Positions 45,001-56,916 of a stretch of 64,000 nucleotides of DNA are shown here, piece by piece. The stretch covers positions 124,001 through 188,000 of the forward strand of contig JAGFNQ010000299.1 of NCBI GenBank assembly GCA_024364735.1, given 5' to 3'. A program made the translations under genes and the position numbers. The DNA is from Boesenbergia rotunda (lineage: Eukaryota > Streptophyta > Magnoliopsida > Zingiberales > Zingiberaceae). Every line of letters starts with the position of its first letter. Position 1 is the stretch's first letter. The notes under the pieces are model-generated. The model saw only the letters and a program-made list of their open reading frames with translations, ran no database searches and was not told where the DNA came from.

Positions 45001-46238
45001 TTGGTGCTCCAAACATATAGCCATTTCTAGTTAGGAATGTGCTTACCATTTCATCAAATTCACATGGATGGTTTAGATTAACACATAACTTGCTTTTGCC
45101 ATAGATTGCTTAGGATAATAAGTTGTTCTTGTTGCAAGTTATGTTTTCCTGCAAGTTATGGTTTATGATATGCCTTATCTCAAGCTTAAGGCGTTTTGTT
45201 TGGTGAACATGATCGAGTATGTCATGATTTCTTGTATGTGTTATAGAACATGAATGCATGTTAAAGAACAAGTATGGACACATGAATTAGTATTGATTCA
45301 AAAATCACTATGAAAACTTCACCATACATGATTAGACAAAGAACATGAACTTAAGGTCTGTGACTTATTTGTCCAAACCTGATATGTTTCATATGCCGAA
45401 TACTAAATGGATTATCACGTTTGAGGTGTCATATGTTGTTCAGGATCTAAGAGTAACTTGGATTATCAAGGTTGTTTGGAATAAACATAATCTACTTGGA
45501 ACATAAGTAATTATGCATAAGTATAATTTATTTTTGTATTGAAATTCTACCATGATCAGATGTGTTCCCAAAACAAAGAGGAAAGTAACTAATTCATCCT
45601 TACTAAATAGTAAAATACATCCATGCTATTCATGATCATGAATTTTATGTTCAAGTGGTTGTATGTATACCTGCCTTGGAATCTTGATACAAACATGTTA
45701 TCAACATATAACAAATATACAAATTGTTCAAAATTTTGGAAATTCGATCATAATGTGATCTGATCATATTTAAGATACCAATGTGATATAAGCATGTGTT
45801 GGAATTTGATCATGTTTTGGAAATATGATATTAGTATCATATTTTAATACTAATTTAAGAAATGAATCTTGGTTAATGGGACTCTGATTGGATAAGGGGT
45901 TAAATCTGTTTGCATTAGGGTTTAGAGGGTTTAAAAGTTGAAACAGATTCATTTCTGAAACTGATCAGTTTCAGAAAGCATCCTGTATCAGACCTGATTG
46001 GTCCACCGACCGATCAGGACTCACCCTAATCGGTCTGGTGACCAATCAGTTGCCCTTCTGATCGGTCCGGTGACCGATCAGACCAACACTGATCAGAGGT
46101 ATTAGACTACTCCTCAATCCGATCTCATTTCATCAAGTTGTATCAGATTACTTGATCATACTAATACACACAAATCTGATACAAACCAAGTACAACTGAA
46201 ACATACTTGATCCTCCATTGGTATAAACCTGGTACTAA
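45001..46238. other. Interior of the gag-only element, no coding domain
   Basis: AT-rich sequence with no recognisable protease, integrase or reverse transcriptase. GATCGGTC hairpin words appear at 45987-46085, as in the LTRs. Confidence 0.6.
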
Positions 46239-46243
46239 GTGAG

Positions 46244-48349
46244 TGTTGGAACTCAGATGGCTAGAGGGGGGGGGGGTGAATATAGCCAAACACTTGGACT
46301 TTGAGCTTTTCAAATTTCTGCACTCAAACTTTTAGTAGCACAACAGAAGTAGTAAAAACAGAATATGCAGAAAACTAAACCCTAATTTATGAGCAAACAC
46401 AAGAACGCTAACAAGAGGATTTACAAGGTTCGGGGATAACTTGCCCCTACTCCTTGGCGTGCCCTTAAGGTGGGCGATCCCTTGATTGTCGGCAGATCAA
46501 GCCCCGGAAGATCCGGATAGAAAGCAACCTCCTTCTCGGTGGAGTAACCTCTCCACAGCATTTCAATCAAAGGTATAGTTTTAAGCACAATGAAACACAA
46601 GAAAGATCTTACTTAGCACTTAGCACAGACAAGAACACAGCAAGCTTCTTCCGAGCTCCACCCAGCGACGATCTCACGCAAGAACCCCTTTCTTCGTGTC
46701 TTCTGGCTGTCGGACTCAAAGCCTCTTGTTCCTTCCTCCAAGTGCTCAAGCAAGGGATGGTTGCTTCAAAGATCACAATAGCTTTCTCAAGAGAGGATGA
46801 TCAGCCAAGAGCACAAGCACGCAGCAAGAAATCGCAGCAGAAAACCAAGGCAACCAGAATTCTTCTAAAGCAAGAGTTCTCTTTTGCACTTCTCCACCAC
46901 GCTGCTTATCCACTCTCCACTAGCGCCAGGTCAACATCTCACTGCAGCCTCCAGCTGCTCTCCTGCAACCACCAGCCACCACTGAGCTCTTCTGGACTCC
47001 CTGAGCTTCCCTCAGACCAGCCCCAGTCAGCAGCTCCAACCATCGCCAGCGTCCGTTGCAACCTGAGATGGAAAACGGACAAACCTGCTTCAAGGAAAGA
47101 CCTCCATTGACTCTCCTTGAGTGTTTGAATCCTTCTCTGTCACCTGCAGCTTAATCAGAGCATTAGCACAGCATATCACTCAGTAAATCAAGTATCAGGG
47201 ATCAAATGCAGAGAATCGGATACGGTCAGACGCAATAAGAGCGTCTGACAGTGCAATTTGAATTAAAGTGATCGGTCACTGGACCGATCCAGGGGTCGTG
47301 GGTCGGTCACCAGACCGATCCACCATTTTGCTGGGAAGCCTGATCGGTCCACTTCTGAGTGAACAGTAGCCGTGGAAATCAAATCCTAGGTCATTGATCG
47401 GTCACCGGACCGTTCAGGAACTGATCAGCGGGGGAACTCAACTCACCGTTTGCTCTCTGATCGGTCACCAGACCGATCAGGAGCAAGCCAGAGAGTGAAA
47501 TGTCTGCTCCCTGATCGGTCACCGGACCGATCAGAAGCCAAGCAGTGAGGCAACGGCCTGCTCCCTGATCGGTCACCAGACTGATCAGGAGCCGCACAGT
47601 AGGTTCCCAACCTCACTGTGTGCTCCTTGATCGGTCACCAGACCGATCGGTCATTGCTGGATCGGTCACCGGACCGATCCAGGAAGGAACAGCGTGCCAA
47701 CTTCCCTGATCGGTCACCAGACCGATCCAGGGACTCAAACCTAGCCCTCCAAGCTAGGGTTTCATCCAACCTAGCCCTCCAAGCTAGGACTTTTTCACCT
47801 AACCCTCTAAGTTGGAAATTTCACCTAACCCTCCAAGTTAGGACTTTTCACCTAGCCCTCCAAGCTAGGACTTTTCACCCAACCCTTCCGAATTAGGACT
47901 TTTCCAAACCTAGCCCTCTAAGCTAGGACCTGACCCTCCAAGCCAGGACTTTTTCACCTAACCCTCCAAGTTGGGACTTTTCACCTAACCCTCCAAGTTA
48001 GGACTTTTCACCTAGCCCTCCAAGCTAGGAATTTTCACCCAACCCTTCCGAATTAGGATTTTTCAACACCTAGCCCTCCAAGCTAGGATTTTCCACACCT
48101 AACCCTCCAGGTTAGGATTTTCCAACACCTAGCCCTCCAAGCTAGGATTTTCTGCACCTAGCCCTCAAAGCTAGGATTTTCCGCACCTAACCCTCCAGGC
48201 TAGGATTTTCCAACACCTAGCCCTCCAAACTAGGATTTTCCATACCATGCCTAATCCCCGATCAAGACTTAATCATAATCATAATCATCAACCTAAACTA
48301 AAATCGATGTCAACACCAAAACAACAACCAGGGTCAGACTGCATCAACA
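46244..48349 (-). mobile_element. Solo LTR in reverse orientation, 2.1 kb, same family as its host
   Basis: Minus-strand LTR with ends TGTTGGAACTCAGATGG and CTGCATCAACA, and perfect flanks GTGAG at 46239-46243 and 48350-48354. It has the same leader block as 42080-42230 (inverted at 46425-46560), GATCGGTC hairpins at about 47260-47740 and the 27-bp hairpin array at 47735-48240. The G-run at 46264-46274 is the family C-run. Confidence 0.92.
47735..48240 (-). repeat. 27-bp hairpin array, reverse copy
   Basis: About 18 units alternate CCTAGCCCTCCAAGCTAGG and CCTAACCCTCCAAGTTAGG, the reverse complement of the array at 40531-41050. Spacer lengths vary between TTTTCACC and TTTTCCAACA. Confidence 0.88.
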
Positions 48350-48755
48350 GTGAGTACAAGTTTGTTCAAGTGTTCAAAGAAGGGTAGGAATTTTTAAGAC
48401 CCTTGATTCTCAGAAATTTTTCTGAAACATCAAGTATTAAAATGATGATTTGATACAAACCTATGTTGGAATGTTCAAATTCATAAGAAAGGGTTTGTTG
48501 AGTCATGACTCTTGTTCTTAATGTCGTATTTCGGAAATTTTTCTGAAATGACGAATATCAATAGAGTCTACACCCCTGTTTTGGAATGCAAATTGATAAT
48601 GCAGTCTGATCAGGAACATATCAGAGTTTCAGAAATTTTTCTGAAATCTAATCGCTCCCCAGACTAACAAGAAATATTTCTGTATCAAATAATCAACGAA
48701 CTTGATTGGTCACGGAGACCAATCAGGGTTATATGTCGGATACAGATGCATTCCT

Positions 48756-48990
48756 TGTCATATGAAACATATACATGTTTGACCATGATATATTTCTGTA
48801 TATATTTTCATGTGCAATTCATACTTATTGTCGGATGATGCATATACATTGTTGCCATGATACATTTATGGTATATGTCACTCATATGCAATTCCAAAAT
48901 CATCCTTTGACTTACTTGTCATATGAAACATATACATGTTTGACCATGATATTATTCTGTATATGTTTTCATGTGCAATTCATAATTATC
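48756..48990. repeat. Tandem repeat, about 162 bases
   Basis: CATATGAAACATATACATG followed by TTTGACCATGATAT occurs at about 48760 and 48921; a worn middle version starts near 48835. It lies in the interior of the gag-only element; 48355-49217 has no coding domain. Confidence 0.8.
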
Positions 48991-49217
48991 TTTGATTATT
49001 TTGGGTTTAGGGAGAGACCCGTGTTTGAGGGGGAGGTATGTTCAAACTTAATAACCATACCCTTTTCGATGTTTGACAAGGGGGAGAAAATGGTTGATTA
49101 AGTTTAGGGTTATTGTAGGGGGAGGATTTTGATTCCCTTACGATAATTGAACTGCCTTCAATTGATCATCAATGCCTAAACTTAAATCGGGGTGTCAAAC
49201 AACAAAAAGGGGGAGAT

Positions 49218-51213
49218 TGTTGATGCAGTCTAACCCTGATTGTTGTTTTGGTGTTGACACCGATTTAAGTTTTGATTTAAGTATGGTTAAACTCATGGGG
49301 ATTAAGTCCTAGTCGCGGACTGGGCACGAAATCCTAGCTTGGAGGGCTAGGTGAAAAGTCCTAACTTGGAGGGTTGGGTGAAAAGTCCTAGCTTGGAGGG
49401 CTAGGTGAAAAGTCATAACTTGGAGGGTTAGGGGAAAAGTCCTAACTTGGAGGGTTAGGTGAAAAGTCCTAGCTTGGAGGGCTAGGCAAGTCCTAGCTTG
49501 GAAGGCTAGGTGAAAAGTCCTAACTTGGAGGGTTGGATGAAAAGTCCTAGCTTGGAGGGCTAGGTGAAAAGTCCTAACTTGGAGGGTTAGGTGAAAAGTC
49601 CCAACTTGGAGGGTTAGGTGAAAAGTCCCAACTTTGAGGGTTAGGTGAAAAGTCCTAGCTTGGAGGATTAGGTGAAAAGTCCTAACTTGGAGGATTGAGT
49701 GAAAAGTCCTAGCTTGGAGGGCTAGGTGATGAAATACTGGTAAGTGAAGCCAGGTCCTAGCTTGGGAAGCTAGGTTGAAGTCCCAGTGAGTGTGACTGGG
49801 CACGGAGTCTTGGTCCGAGGGACTAAGAACGAGTCAGAGAATGGCTAGAGGCTTGTTCTCGTGACTTAGAATGGATTTGACCTTGCCTGGATCGGTCTGG
49901 TGACCGATCAGGGAAGTTGGCACGAAGTTCACTCCTGGATCGATCTGGTGACCGATCAGGGCACAGCCTGATTGGTCTGGGGACCGATCTGGAGTGTGCA
50001 GCAGACTGCTGGATAGGTCTGTGGACCAATCTGGAGTGTGCAGCAGACTGCTGGATAGGTCTGTGGACCGATCTGGAGTGTGCAGCAGAATGCCAGAACG
50101 GTTTGGTGACCGATCAGGGAGAGAACAGAAACCTTGGTTGGATTCTGTTCAGCCCCAGATCGGTCTGTTGACCGATCCAAAGTGCCAGAACGGTTCGGTG
50201 ACCGATCCACGACCTAGGATCAGATGTCCGCGATTACAGTTTACTCACAGTGGACCAATCAGGCTTGAGCCTAATCGGTTAGTCCCTATTCTGATCGGTT
50301 TGGTGATCGATCAGGCTTTACTCTGTTCGGTCCGGTGATCGATCAGTAGCTGTAACTTTAATTCGAAATCACTGTCAGACGCTCTGATCGCGTCTGTTTT
50401 CTCTGCCGATTCTCTGATACACTGCTGATATGTTTTGATATGCATTGCTAAGCGTCTGTTGGAGTGTGCAAGTGATACAAGAGGATTCAAATACTCATGG
50501 AGGGTCAATGGAGGACTTTCCATGGAGCAGGTTTGGATCTATTGTGTTTTCAGGTCTCAATGACGTCTGGCGCAACTGGCAACTGACGAAGGCGCGGCTG
50601 GCAACTGACGGAGGCTCAGCTAGAGGAGTGTCCAGTGGACTGAGTGCTCAGAGAGGTCAATGAGTCAGGGTGTGAGTCAGTGGTGCTGATGGAGCCGGTG
50701 ACGTTGAGCAGGAGCTTAAGAGATGAAGCTGGAAGCAGAGGAGCTTGGGGGAACGAGACATAAACTTGGGAAGTTTGGCTGGGTTGTGTTCGAGCTCTCT
50801 GTTGTTTTGTGCTTAAGCGTTCTACTACATCCTTGTGAGATCTGAGTGAGCATTCCTTCTTGTGTGATCTCCTGTACTCAAGTTTCATCATCCATGAGAT
50901 CTGTGGAGAGGTTTCTCCACCGAGAAGGAGGCTCTATCTTATCCGGGTTCACCGGGGCTTGATCTGCCGACGATCAAGGGAACGCCCATCTTACGGGCAC
51001 GCCAAGGAGTAGAGGCAAGTTATCCCCGAACCTTGTACATCGCTGTGTCGTCTGGTTTGCTTTCTTTGTTTTGATTCCTGTTCTTCAATTTTGTTTCTGC
51101 ATTCTGTGTTTCCGCTTCCTAATCTCTGAGTGCAGAGAAAATTTGTAAACTGCTATTTTCAAGTGTCTGTCTATATTCACCCCCCCCCCTCTCTAGCCAT
51201 CCAAGTTCAAACA
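49218..51213 (+). repeat. 3' LTR of the gag-only element
   Basis: It starts TGTTGATGCAGTC after the polypurine tract and ends TTCAAACA. It carries a 27-bp hairpin array at 49310-49830 and a GATCGGTC array at 49885-50345, matching the 5' LTR with small copy-number differences. The long minus-strand frame at 49309-49803 is a translation of the repeat, not a gene. Confidence 0.92.
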
Positions 51214-53369
51214 TGCATGAATACCGAGACTTCTTCGCCACCAAGCGCTTAAGTCTCTGCTTACAGACGCCAGGTATCAGCCACCTCTCTGCAGCTCCCA
51301 GCTGCTCAACTGTAACTGCCCAGCTATCCTGACCTCTCCTGGACTCCCTGAGCTCCCCTCAGCCGAGCCCCAGTCAGCATCTCAGTGGCGCAGTTGTCCG
51401 TTGAAACCTGAGAAGGTAAATTGCCAAACCTGATGAAGCAAAAGCCTCCGTTTGACTCCCCTTGAGTGAACCTGAGTTATCTGCACACTTAGCAGGTCAT
51501 TAGCTCAACAAATCAATAGAGGATCAAATATCAGAAGACTCAGAACAAAGATCAGTAGTGTACCAGTAGCAATCAGAACGCGATCAGAACTCTGACAGCA
51601 CTTTTGAATTAAAGCTGTTAGCTACTGATCGGTCACCGGACCGATCAGAGTGACTCCTGATCGGTCACCAGACCGATCAGATCCCCAGTGAGAAATCAGA
51701 AATCGCGACTTCTTCGTGATCGATCACCAAACCGATCCCAAGTCGCAGAGTGATTTTCCAGCATCGCAGCCCAAACCCACTGATCGATCACCAGACTGAT
51801 GATGTGGCCTGATCGGTCTGGGGACCGATCAGATCACCTCCTGACCGATCAGGCTCTAGCCTGATCGGTTATAGTGAGAAGCTCGCGACAATTGATCGTT
51901 CACTAGAACGATCTGAATAGTCTTCCTGATCGGTCACCCGACCGATCAGGAGATGATCAGTAGCCTAACAAAGTCACTATATGCTCCCTGATCGATCACC
52001 AGACCAATCAGACATCACTGGATCGGTCACCAGACCGATCCACGAAGAAACTCCGTGCCAACTTCCCTGATTGGTCATCAGACCGATCCAGGCAAGGCCA
52101 AATCCACTCTAAGTCAAGAGAACGAGCTCCCAGCCTTCTCTGACTCGTGCTCAGTCCCCCGGACCAAGACTCCATGCACAATCTCACTCACCGGGACTTC
52201 AACCTAGCTTCCCAAGCTAGGACCTGGCTTCACTCACCAGGATTTCATCCAACCTCGCTTCTCAAGCTAGGACCTGGCTTCCCAAGCCGGGATTTCATCC
52301 AACCTAGCTTCTACTAGATATGCCTAGTCCCCGACCAGGACTTAATCCCAGTCATCTCATTAACCTAAACTAAAATTGGTGTCAACACCAAAATAACAAT
52401 CAGGGTCAGACTGCATCAACAGTACAGACAGGTCAAGGTCGGATGTCTCGAGATTCGGGTTCTCGGAGGCTAAGGGAAAGTCCAACCGGAGGTCCCGGTT
52501 GGCAAAGGTAACTTCTCCAAGTGTGGAGTAGGTGAGGACGCCTAATGTTCCCTTTCTCAAGGAACGCGTCGATTCGACCTAGGGTTTCGAGTGAAATCCA
52601 AAGTCAGAACCAACTAAGTTAAGGCTAAGATTATTTGTATGTTTATCTTGTGTTTGTTGTCTTGCAGGTACCTAGAGTTGGAGGCAAGATAGGAGAGCAA
52701 ACGCAGGGGAAACAAGACCGACACGTGGCAGGCACCCAAGAGATGCTGGGTGCCTGGCAAGCCAGGCGCCTGGGAAGGCCTGACTTATTGCTGCTGCGGT
52801 TTTGGTGCAACGGATGAGATTTTGACTGACACGTGGCAGGCGCCCAAGACCTCACAGGCGCTCATGAAGCTTCTATATAAAGGGGTTCAACCCCTCATTC
52901 CAAAACATCAACTTTCACATCCGCTAAAGCGTTCCGTACGAAGCAAAAGTGCTCAAGTCGAAGCTCTGCGACCAAGGAGGCTCCAGGAAGAAGTGTGCGG
53001 CACTTCAGACTTCTGGATTGGCCGGATCTTCAGTTTTCATTTGGTTTGATTTATTTACGAGTTAAATATAATTATTCTTTGTCTGTAATTCAAACTGTAA
53101 GACGGGTTTCTCCGCCTCCGGAAAGTTCGGAAAGGAGACCATTAGTGGACTCATGATTGAGTGTTTAGGCTTTAGACGTACTGACCCTGGGGGGTTGGGA
53201 ACTAAGTAAAACCCGCATGTCACTTGTCTTTTGTTTTTCTTTATTATTATTTCCGCTGCATACTAACCCTGATAGAAAGACAAACGACGAGTTTTCCGAC
53301 AAAATTCCGGCAAAACGCACGAGTCGATATTCACCCCCCCCCTCTATCGATCGGCACCGATCCTACAAA

Positions 53370-53381
53370 TGGTATCAGAGC
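53370..53381 (+). other. Primer binding site of the outer element
   Basis: TGGTATCAGAGC, two bases after the end of the outer 5' LTR. Confidence 0.88.
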
Positions 53382-53473
53382 GAGGTTGCTCATCACCGGA
53401 CTAACAGCCGAAGGAGCAACAACGCCAGGAATTGAGGGGGAGCAAAGGTGAATACAGGTATTTCTTTTAAATT

Positions 53474-53710
53474 ATGTCAATTTTTAAATTTCATATTATA
53501 TGTTTTAAGAGTAGAGAGAGAGGACACTATAAAAATCAGTGTCCTACTCGTAAGAATCATTTGTCACCACCGGCGGCAAATGAGGTACTAGCGCCAGGAG
53601 TCCGGAGGGATAAGAGCCACATCCGGTGCTTCAAATGTCAAAAGCACGGACACTACAAGAACCAGTGTTCGACCAAGGTACGAAAAATTAATTTTGACAA
53701 TAATTTTTGA
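53474..53710 (+). pseudogene. Gag remnant with two CCHC knuckles, outer element
   Basis: Two knuckle-like segments lie 40 residues apart: CFKSRERGHYKNQC (second Cys replaced by Ser) and CFKCQKHGHYKNQC (intact CX2CX4HX4C). The upstream UBN2 domain is missing; the primer site is only about 100 bases before. The following 53710-54350 is Asn/Asp/Ile-rich low-complexity reading with many stops. Confidence 0.75.
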
Positions 53711-55690
53711 ATTCCTGCACAGTTTTACAAGGATTCTGATAATTTAGATAATACTGATAATTTTTTCGATAAATTAGATTTTTTGAATAGTCAACTTAAT
53801 TTATTACATGTATTATCAAATATTGACAATATTAAAATATCAAACATTAATTCTCTAATCCTTAATATTAATGTTAGAATTTTCAAATTAATAATAATAC
53901 TTTAATTTCTAATATTTCTGATAATGATACTTTAAATATTTCTGAAAATGCTAAGGATAATGATAATCCCTTAGTTAGTAATATTAATGTTAATTCTGAC
54001 ATTTCTGAGGATAATAATGAAATTATTGTTTATAATCCCAATATCTCTGAAATTAATGTTCAATTCGATTCTGAAAATAATATTGAGGATAATTGTCAAC
54101 TCTTAGTTAATTCCTGATTTTGAAAATAATACTAAACTTTAATTAATAATCCTGAAAATTATTCTACATATTATGAAGATAATGATACAATTTTTGAAGA
54201 TGAAGATGAAAATGAATTTCTTAGAATTAAAGCTACATTTAATAAGGTCTATAAAAATTCAAATAAAGCAGAAGTATTATACAAACTTGAAAGATTAAAT
54301 GAAAAGAAATAATAGATGATTCAGATATTTTGAATTAATAGAAATAATGCAACTAGACCCAAAACTGTTAACAATTTAAACTTTAATTAATTTTTTCAAC
54401 CTTAATTAATTTTTAATAATTTCAACCTTAATTAATTCTTAACAAATTAAACTTTAATTCGTAATAATTTAAATTCTAATTAATTCGTAACAATTTAAAC
54501 TTTAATTAATTCATAATAATTTAAACTTTAATTAATTCTTAATAATTTAACCTTGATTAATAATTAATTCATAACAAACTTTAATTAATTCTTAATTAAT
54601 TAAATCATAATAACTTAAATCTTAATTAATTCTTAAATTATGATTAATTCTTAATAACTTAAAACTTAATTAATTCTTGATAAATTAAATTTTAACTAAC
54701 TCTTTACAACTTAAATCCTTAATTAAATCTTAACAACTTAAAATCTTCATTAATTCTTAAAATCTTAATTAATTAACAATTCAATCTTTAATTCAACAAA
54801 ACCCATGAACTAAATTTAAATTAATTAACTTCAATTATGAAACTAATAAAATTCTATCCAACTGAAACCTCAAACTAAATAACAATAAATTTGTCAAAGT
54901 GGGTTAACATATTCGTAGGTTCACACGATCTGTATCATATCGAGAATTTGATATATCCTTAGAAACTTAATTAAAATGCTTTGACTTGATTGACTTATGC
55001 ATAAATGTCATGTCCATGCATCTGCTCACTTTTTCTTATATATTTGTCATGTCATTCATGTTTACTTTTCTGCATAATTTAGAATTGTTAGATAGGAAAA
55101 AAATTGATTGATACTTGGCTAATAACCTAGTACCAGGATAGGGCGAGATGATAGTACGTTAGGGAACTAGCCGAAGCTACCTCGCCACATCCTAGACTAG
55201 TTAAACTAAATTTTTTTCAAAGGGTAAATTAAAAGTATTCTTTCTTTAAAAACTTTGTCTAGGGAAAGGGTTGATGATCTAATAAGGCTACAGCCAAAGA
55301 AAGCTTCTGTGTCTCGCTAAAACCTGGAAGTCAATTATTGAAATATGCTTTTAATTTACGAATTGTTAAACTTAAATCTAACTCAAGGTCAAGCAATCTA
55401 TAAATTAAATTGAGAAAAATTATTTAAACATCTCACAAACACCTATAAGGCAACTGTGCTTGCTTGTATTGCGACACTTAGAATAGGTGAGATGTTAAGG
55501 ACTAATTGTTAAATGTTTTTCAAAATATTTTCAAAATCTTTAGGATATGTTCTTAAAAACCTATTTTAAAAATAATGTTTAAACATAAAAATATTTTAAT
55601 GAATTTCATGCTTGATTGGGTGCTTATTTATAAATACATTTTCAAAAATTATATCTTTTCGAAAATTGTTTGATCTACACTTAGACACAA
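53711..55690. repeat. AT-rich interior, including a TTAATTAATTC-rich stretch
   Basis: At about 54370-54800 the phrases AACTTTAATTAATTCTTAAT and variants recur every 20-35 bases. No coding domain was recognised elsewhere in this interior. Confidence 0.6.
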
Positions 55691-55699
55691 ACCTTCTAG

Positions 55700-56775
55700 G
55701 TCAACACTAAAGTCCTTTAAGGCACTTAGGTAGAGGTCCTTATAGTTAACAAGGGTAGCCAAAAGGTGTCGGATTCAGGGGGAGTTTTTTTATTGTATTA
55801 AAAATTATTTTTTAAAATTACTCTTTTCAAAAAGTCATATCTTTCAAAATGGTTTATGCTTTAAAAAATTATTATCATTTCAAAATGTGTTTCGAAAAAT
55901 CTTTTTTTTTAAAACTTATTTCAAAATATTTTTCAAAAAAATTCTTTGAAAATTATCATACTTTTTCAAAAATTACTTTAATTGTTCTTATGATTTGGAT
56001 AAACTCTAAAGACACATAGAAACACTTCTTAATGATTTGCAAGAATTTCTAAGATTGTGTCAGATTTAGAGGGAGTCCAAATCCAAAGAAATTAGTGTAT
56101 TATTCATGATTATTTCAAAATATTTTTTTCCTTTGAATCAAATCCTAAAACTCAGAGGAAGATCAACTTGTAGTTAACAAGCTTCCTAGGACTGTGTCAG
56201 GTTTAGGGCGTTTGGTTTGAGTCATTTTCCATTTTCATTTTCCAGAAAACCGCATTTTCTAGTTTTCTGGAAAATGACTTTTTTTCATTCTCCAGTTTTT
56301 CAGAAAACGCTATGTTTTTTTCTGGAAAACAAAGCTGGAAAATGCAAACCAAACATGTTTTCCAGAAAACCGCATTTTCTACAGAAAATGAAAATGGAAA
56401 ACAGGCTGGAAAATACAAACCAAACGCCCTCTAATATTTTCAAAAAAAAAACTCACTATCTTTTTTTAAATACTTATGAAAATACTATATTCTCTTTTTC
56501 CAAAACTTATGTCGAAAATCTTTTTGTCTTTTGGAATATCGTTGAAAATAATCTTTACTTGAGTTTGGAAAATTTTCCAGGACACTTAGGAAAATTTTCT
56601 TGTAGTTAACAAGATTTCCTAGGATTGTGTTAGACTGGAAAAGAAACCAAATCAAAAAAGTTATTATTTTTCTAAAACTAAAATATTTATTTATGAAAAA
56701 TCCCTAAGATACATAGGAATTTTCTTGTGGTCAATAAGATTCCTAGGATTGTGTCCGACTTAGGGAAGTTGATTT
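55700..56775 (+). repeat. Five dispersed copies of a TAGTTAACAAG...CCTAGGATTGTGT motif
   Basis: Copies at about 55738, 56035, 56170, 56602 and 56728. The core reads TAGTTAACAAG, then TTCCTAGGATTGTGTCAGA and often a GGGGAG-like purine stretch. Spacing is irregular (125-430 bases). Confidence 0.75.
56206..56429. mobile_element. MITE of about 224 bp, Tourist/PIF-like
   Basis: Inverted ends GGGCGTTTGGTTT and AAACCAAACGCCC match the termini of the 4818-8890 element. The body is near palindromic, built from CATTTTCCAGAAAAC-like words. The flank TTA is present on the left (56203-56205); the right flank is TCT or CTA, so the duplication is not exact. Confidence 0.75.
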
Positions 56776-56916
56776 GAAAAAAATTATATAGTCATATATT
56801 GTTAGTGTAATTTAAGTACTTAGTATTTTTTCTAATACTTTATAGAACAAGTACTTAGTTTTTCAAAAAAAAAAGGGAAAGAGTTTTGAAAATCATTTTT
56901 AAATATATATTGATCC

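Larger units (their letters stand above)
40442..51213 (+). mobile_element. Complete two-LTR SIRE-like copia derivative, gag only
   Basis: LTRs at 40442-42392 and 49218-51213, with perfect target-site duplication TGCAT at 40437-40441 and 51214-51218. The primer site lies at 42395 and the polypurine tract AAAAAGGGGGAGA at 49205-49216. The interior encodes only gag; no protease, integrase or reverse transcriptase is recognisable in 43640-49217. It carries two nested solo LTRs. Close similarity of the two LTRs and intact ends suggest a fairly recent insertion that needed pol from another element. Confidence 0.9.
39840..52421 (-). mobile_element. Solo LTR in reverse orientation, split by a full-length element
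   Basis: 39840-40441 plus 51219-52421 form one LTR of about 1.8 kb read on the minus strand. Ends are TGTTGGTGCTTGG and GACTGCATCAACA, with perfect flanks GTACA at 39835-39839 and 52422-52426. It belongs to the same family as the element inserted into it. The intact 3' LTR at 58484-60003 shows the uninterrupted target. Confidence 0.88.
38161..53367 (+). repeat. 5' LTR of the outer element, in three pieces
   Basis: Pieces 38161-38473, 39408-39839 and 52427-53367 align in order with the 3' LTR at 58484-60003. Shared landmarks are TGTTGGTGCAAAATGCATC at the start, AGTCAGGATCATGATGACTA, AGAAGTAGAGACGGGTCGAG, and the GGTAACTTCTCCA block. It ends TCCTACA just before the primer binding site, after a C-run at 53334-53342. 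Confidence 0.88.

Noticed and set aside
46742..47110. 122-residue open frame on the plus strand
   Set aside because: Lies in a reverse-oriented solo LTR leader region; no conserved motif and not open in the sister LTRs.
49309..49803. 164-residue minus-strand open frame with repeated TFHLALQAR-like text
   Set aside because: It is only the translation of the 27-bp LTR hairpin array, which is a multiple of three and so stays open.
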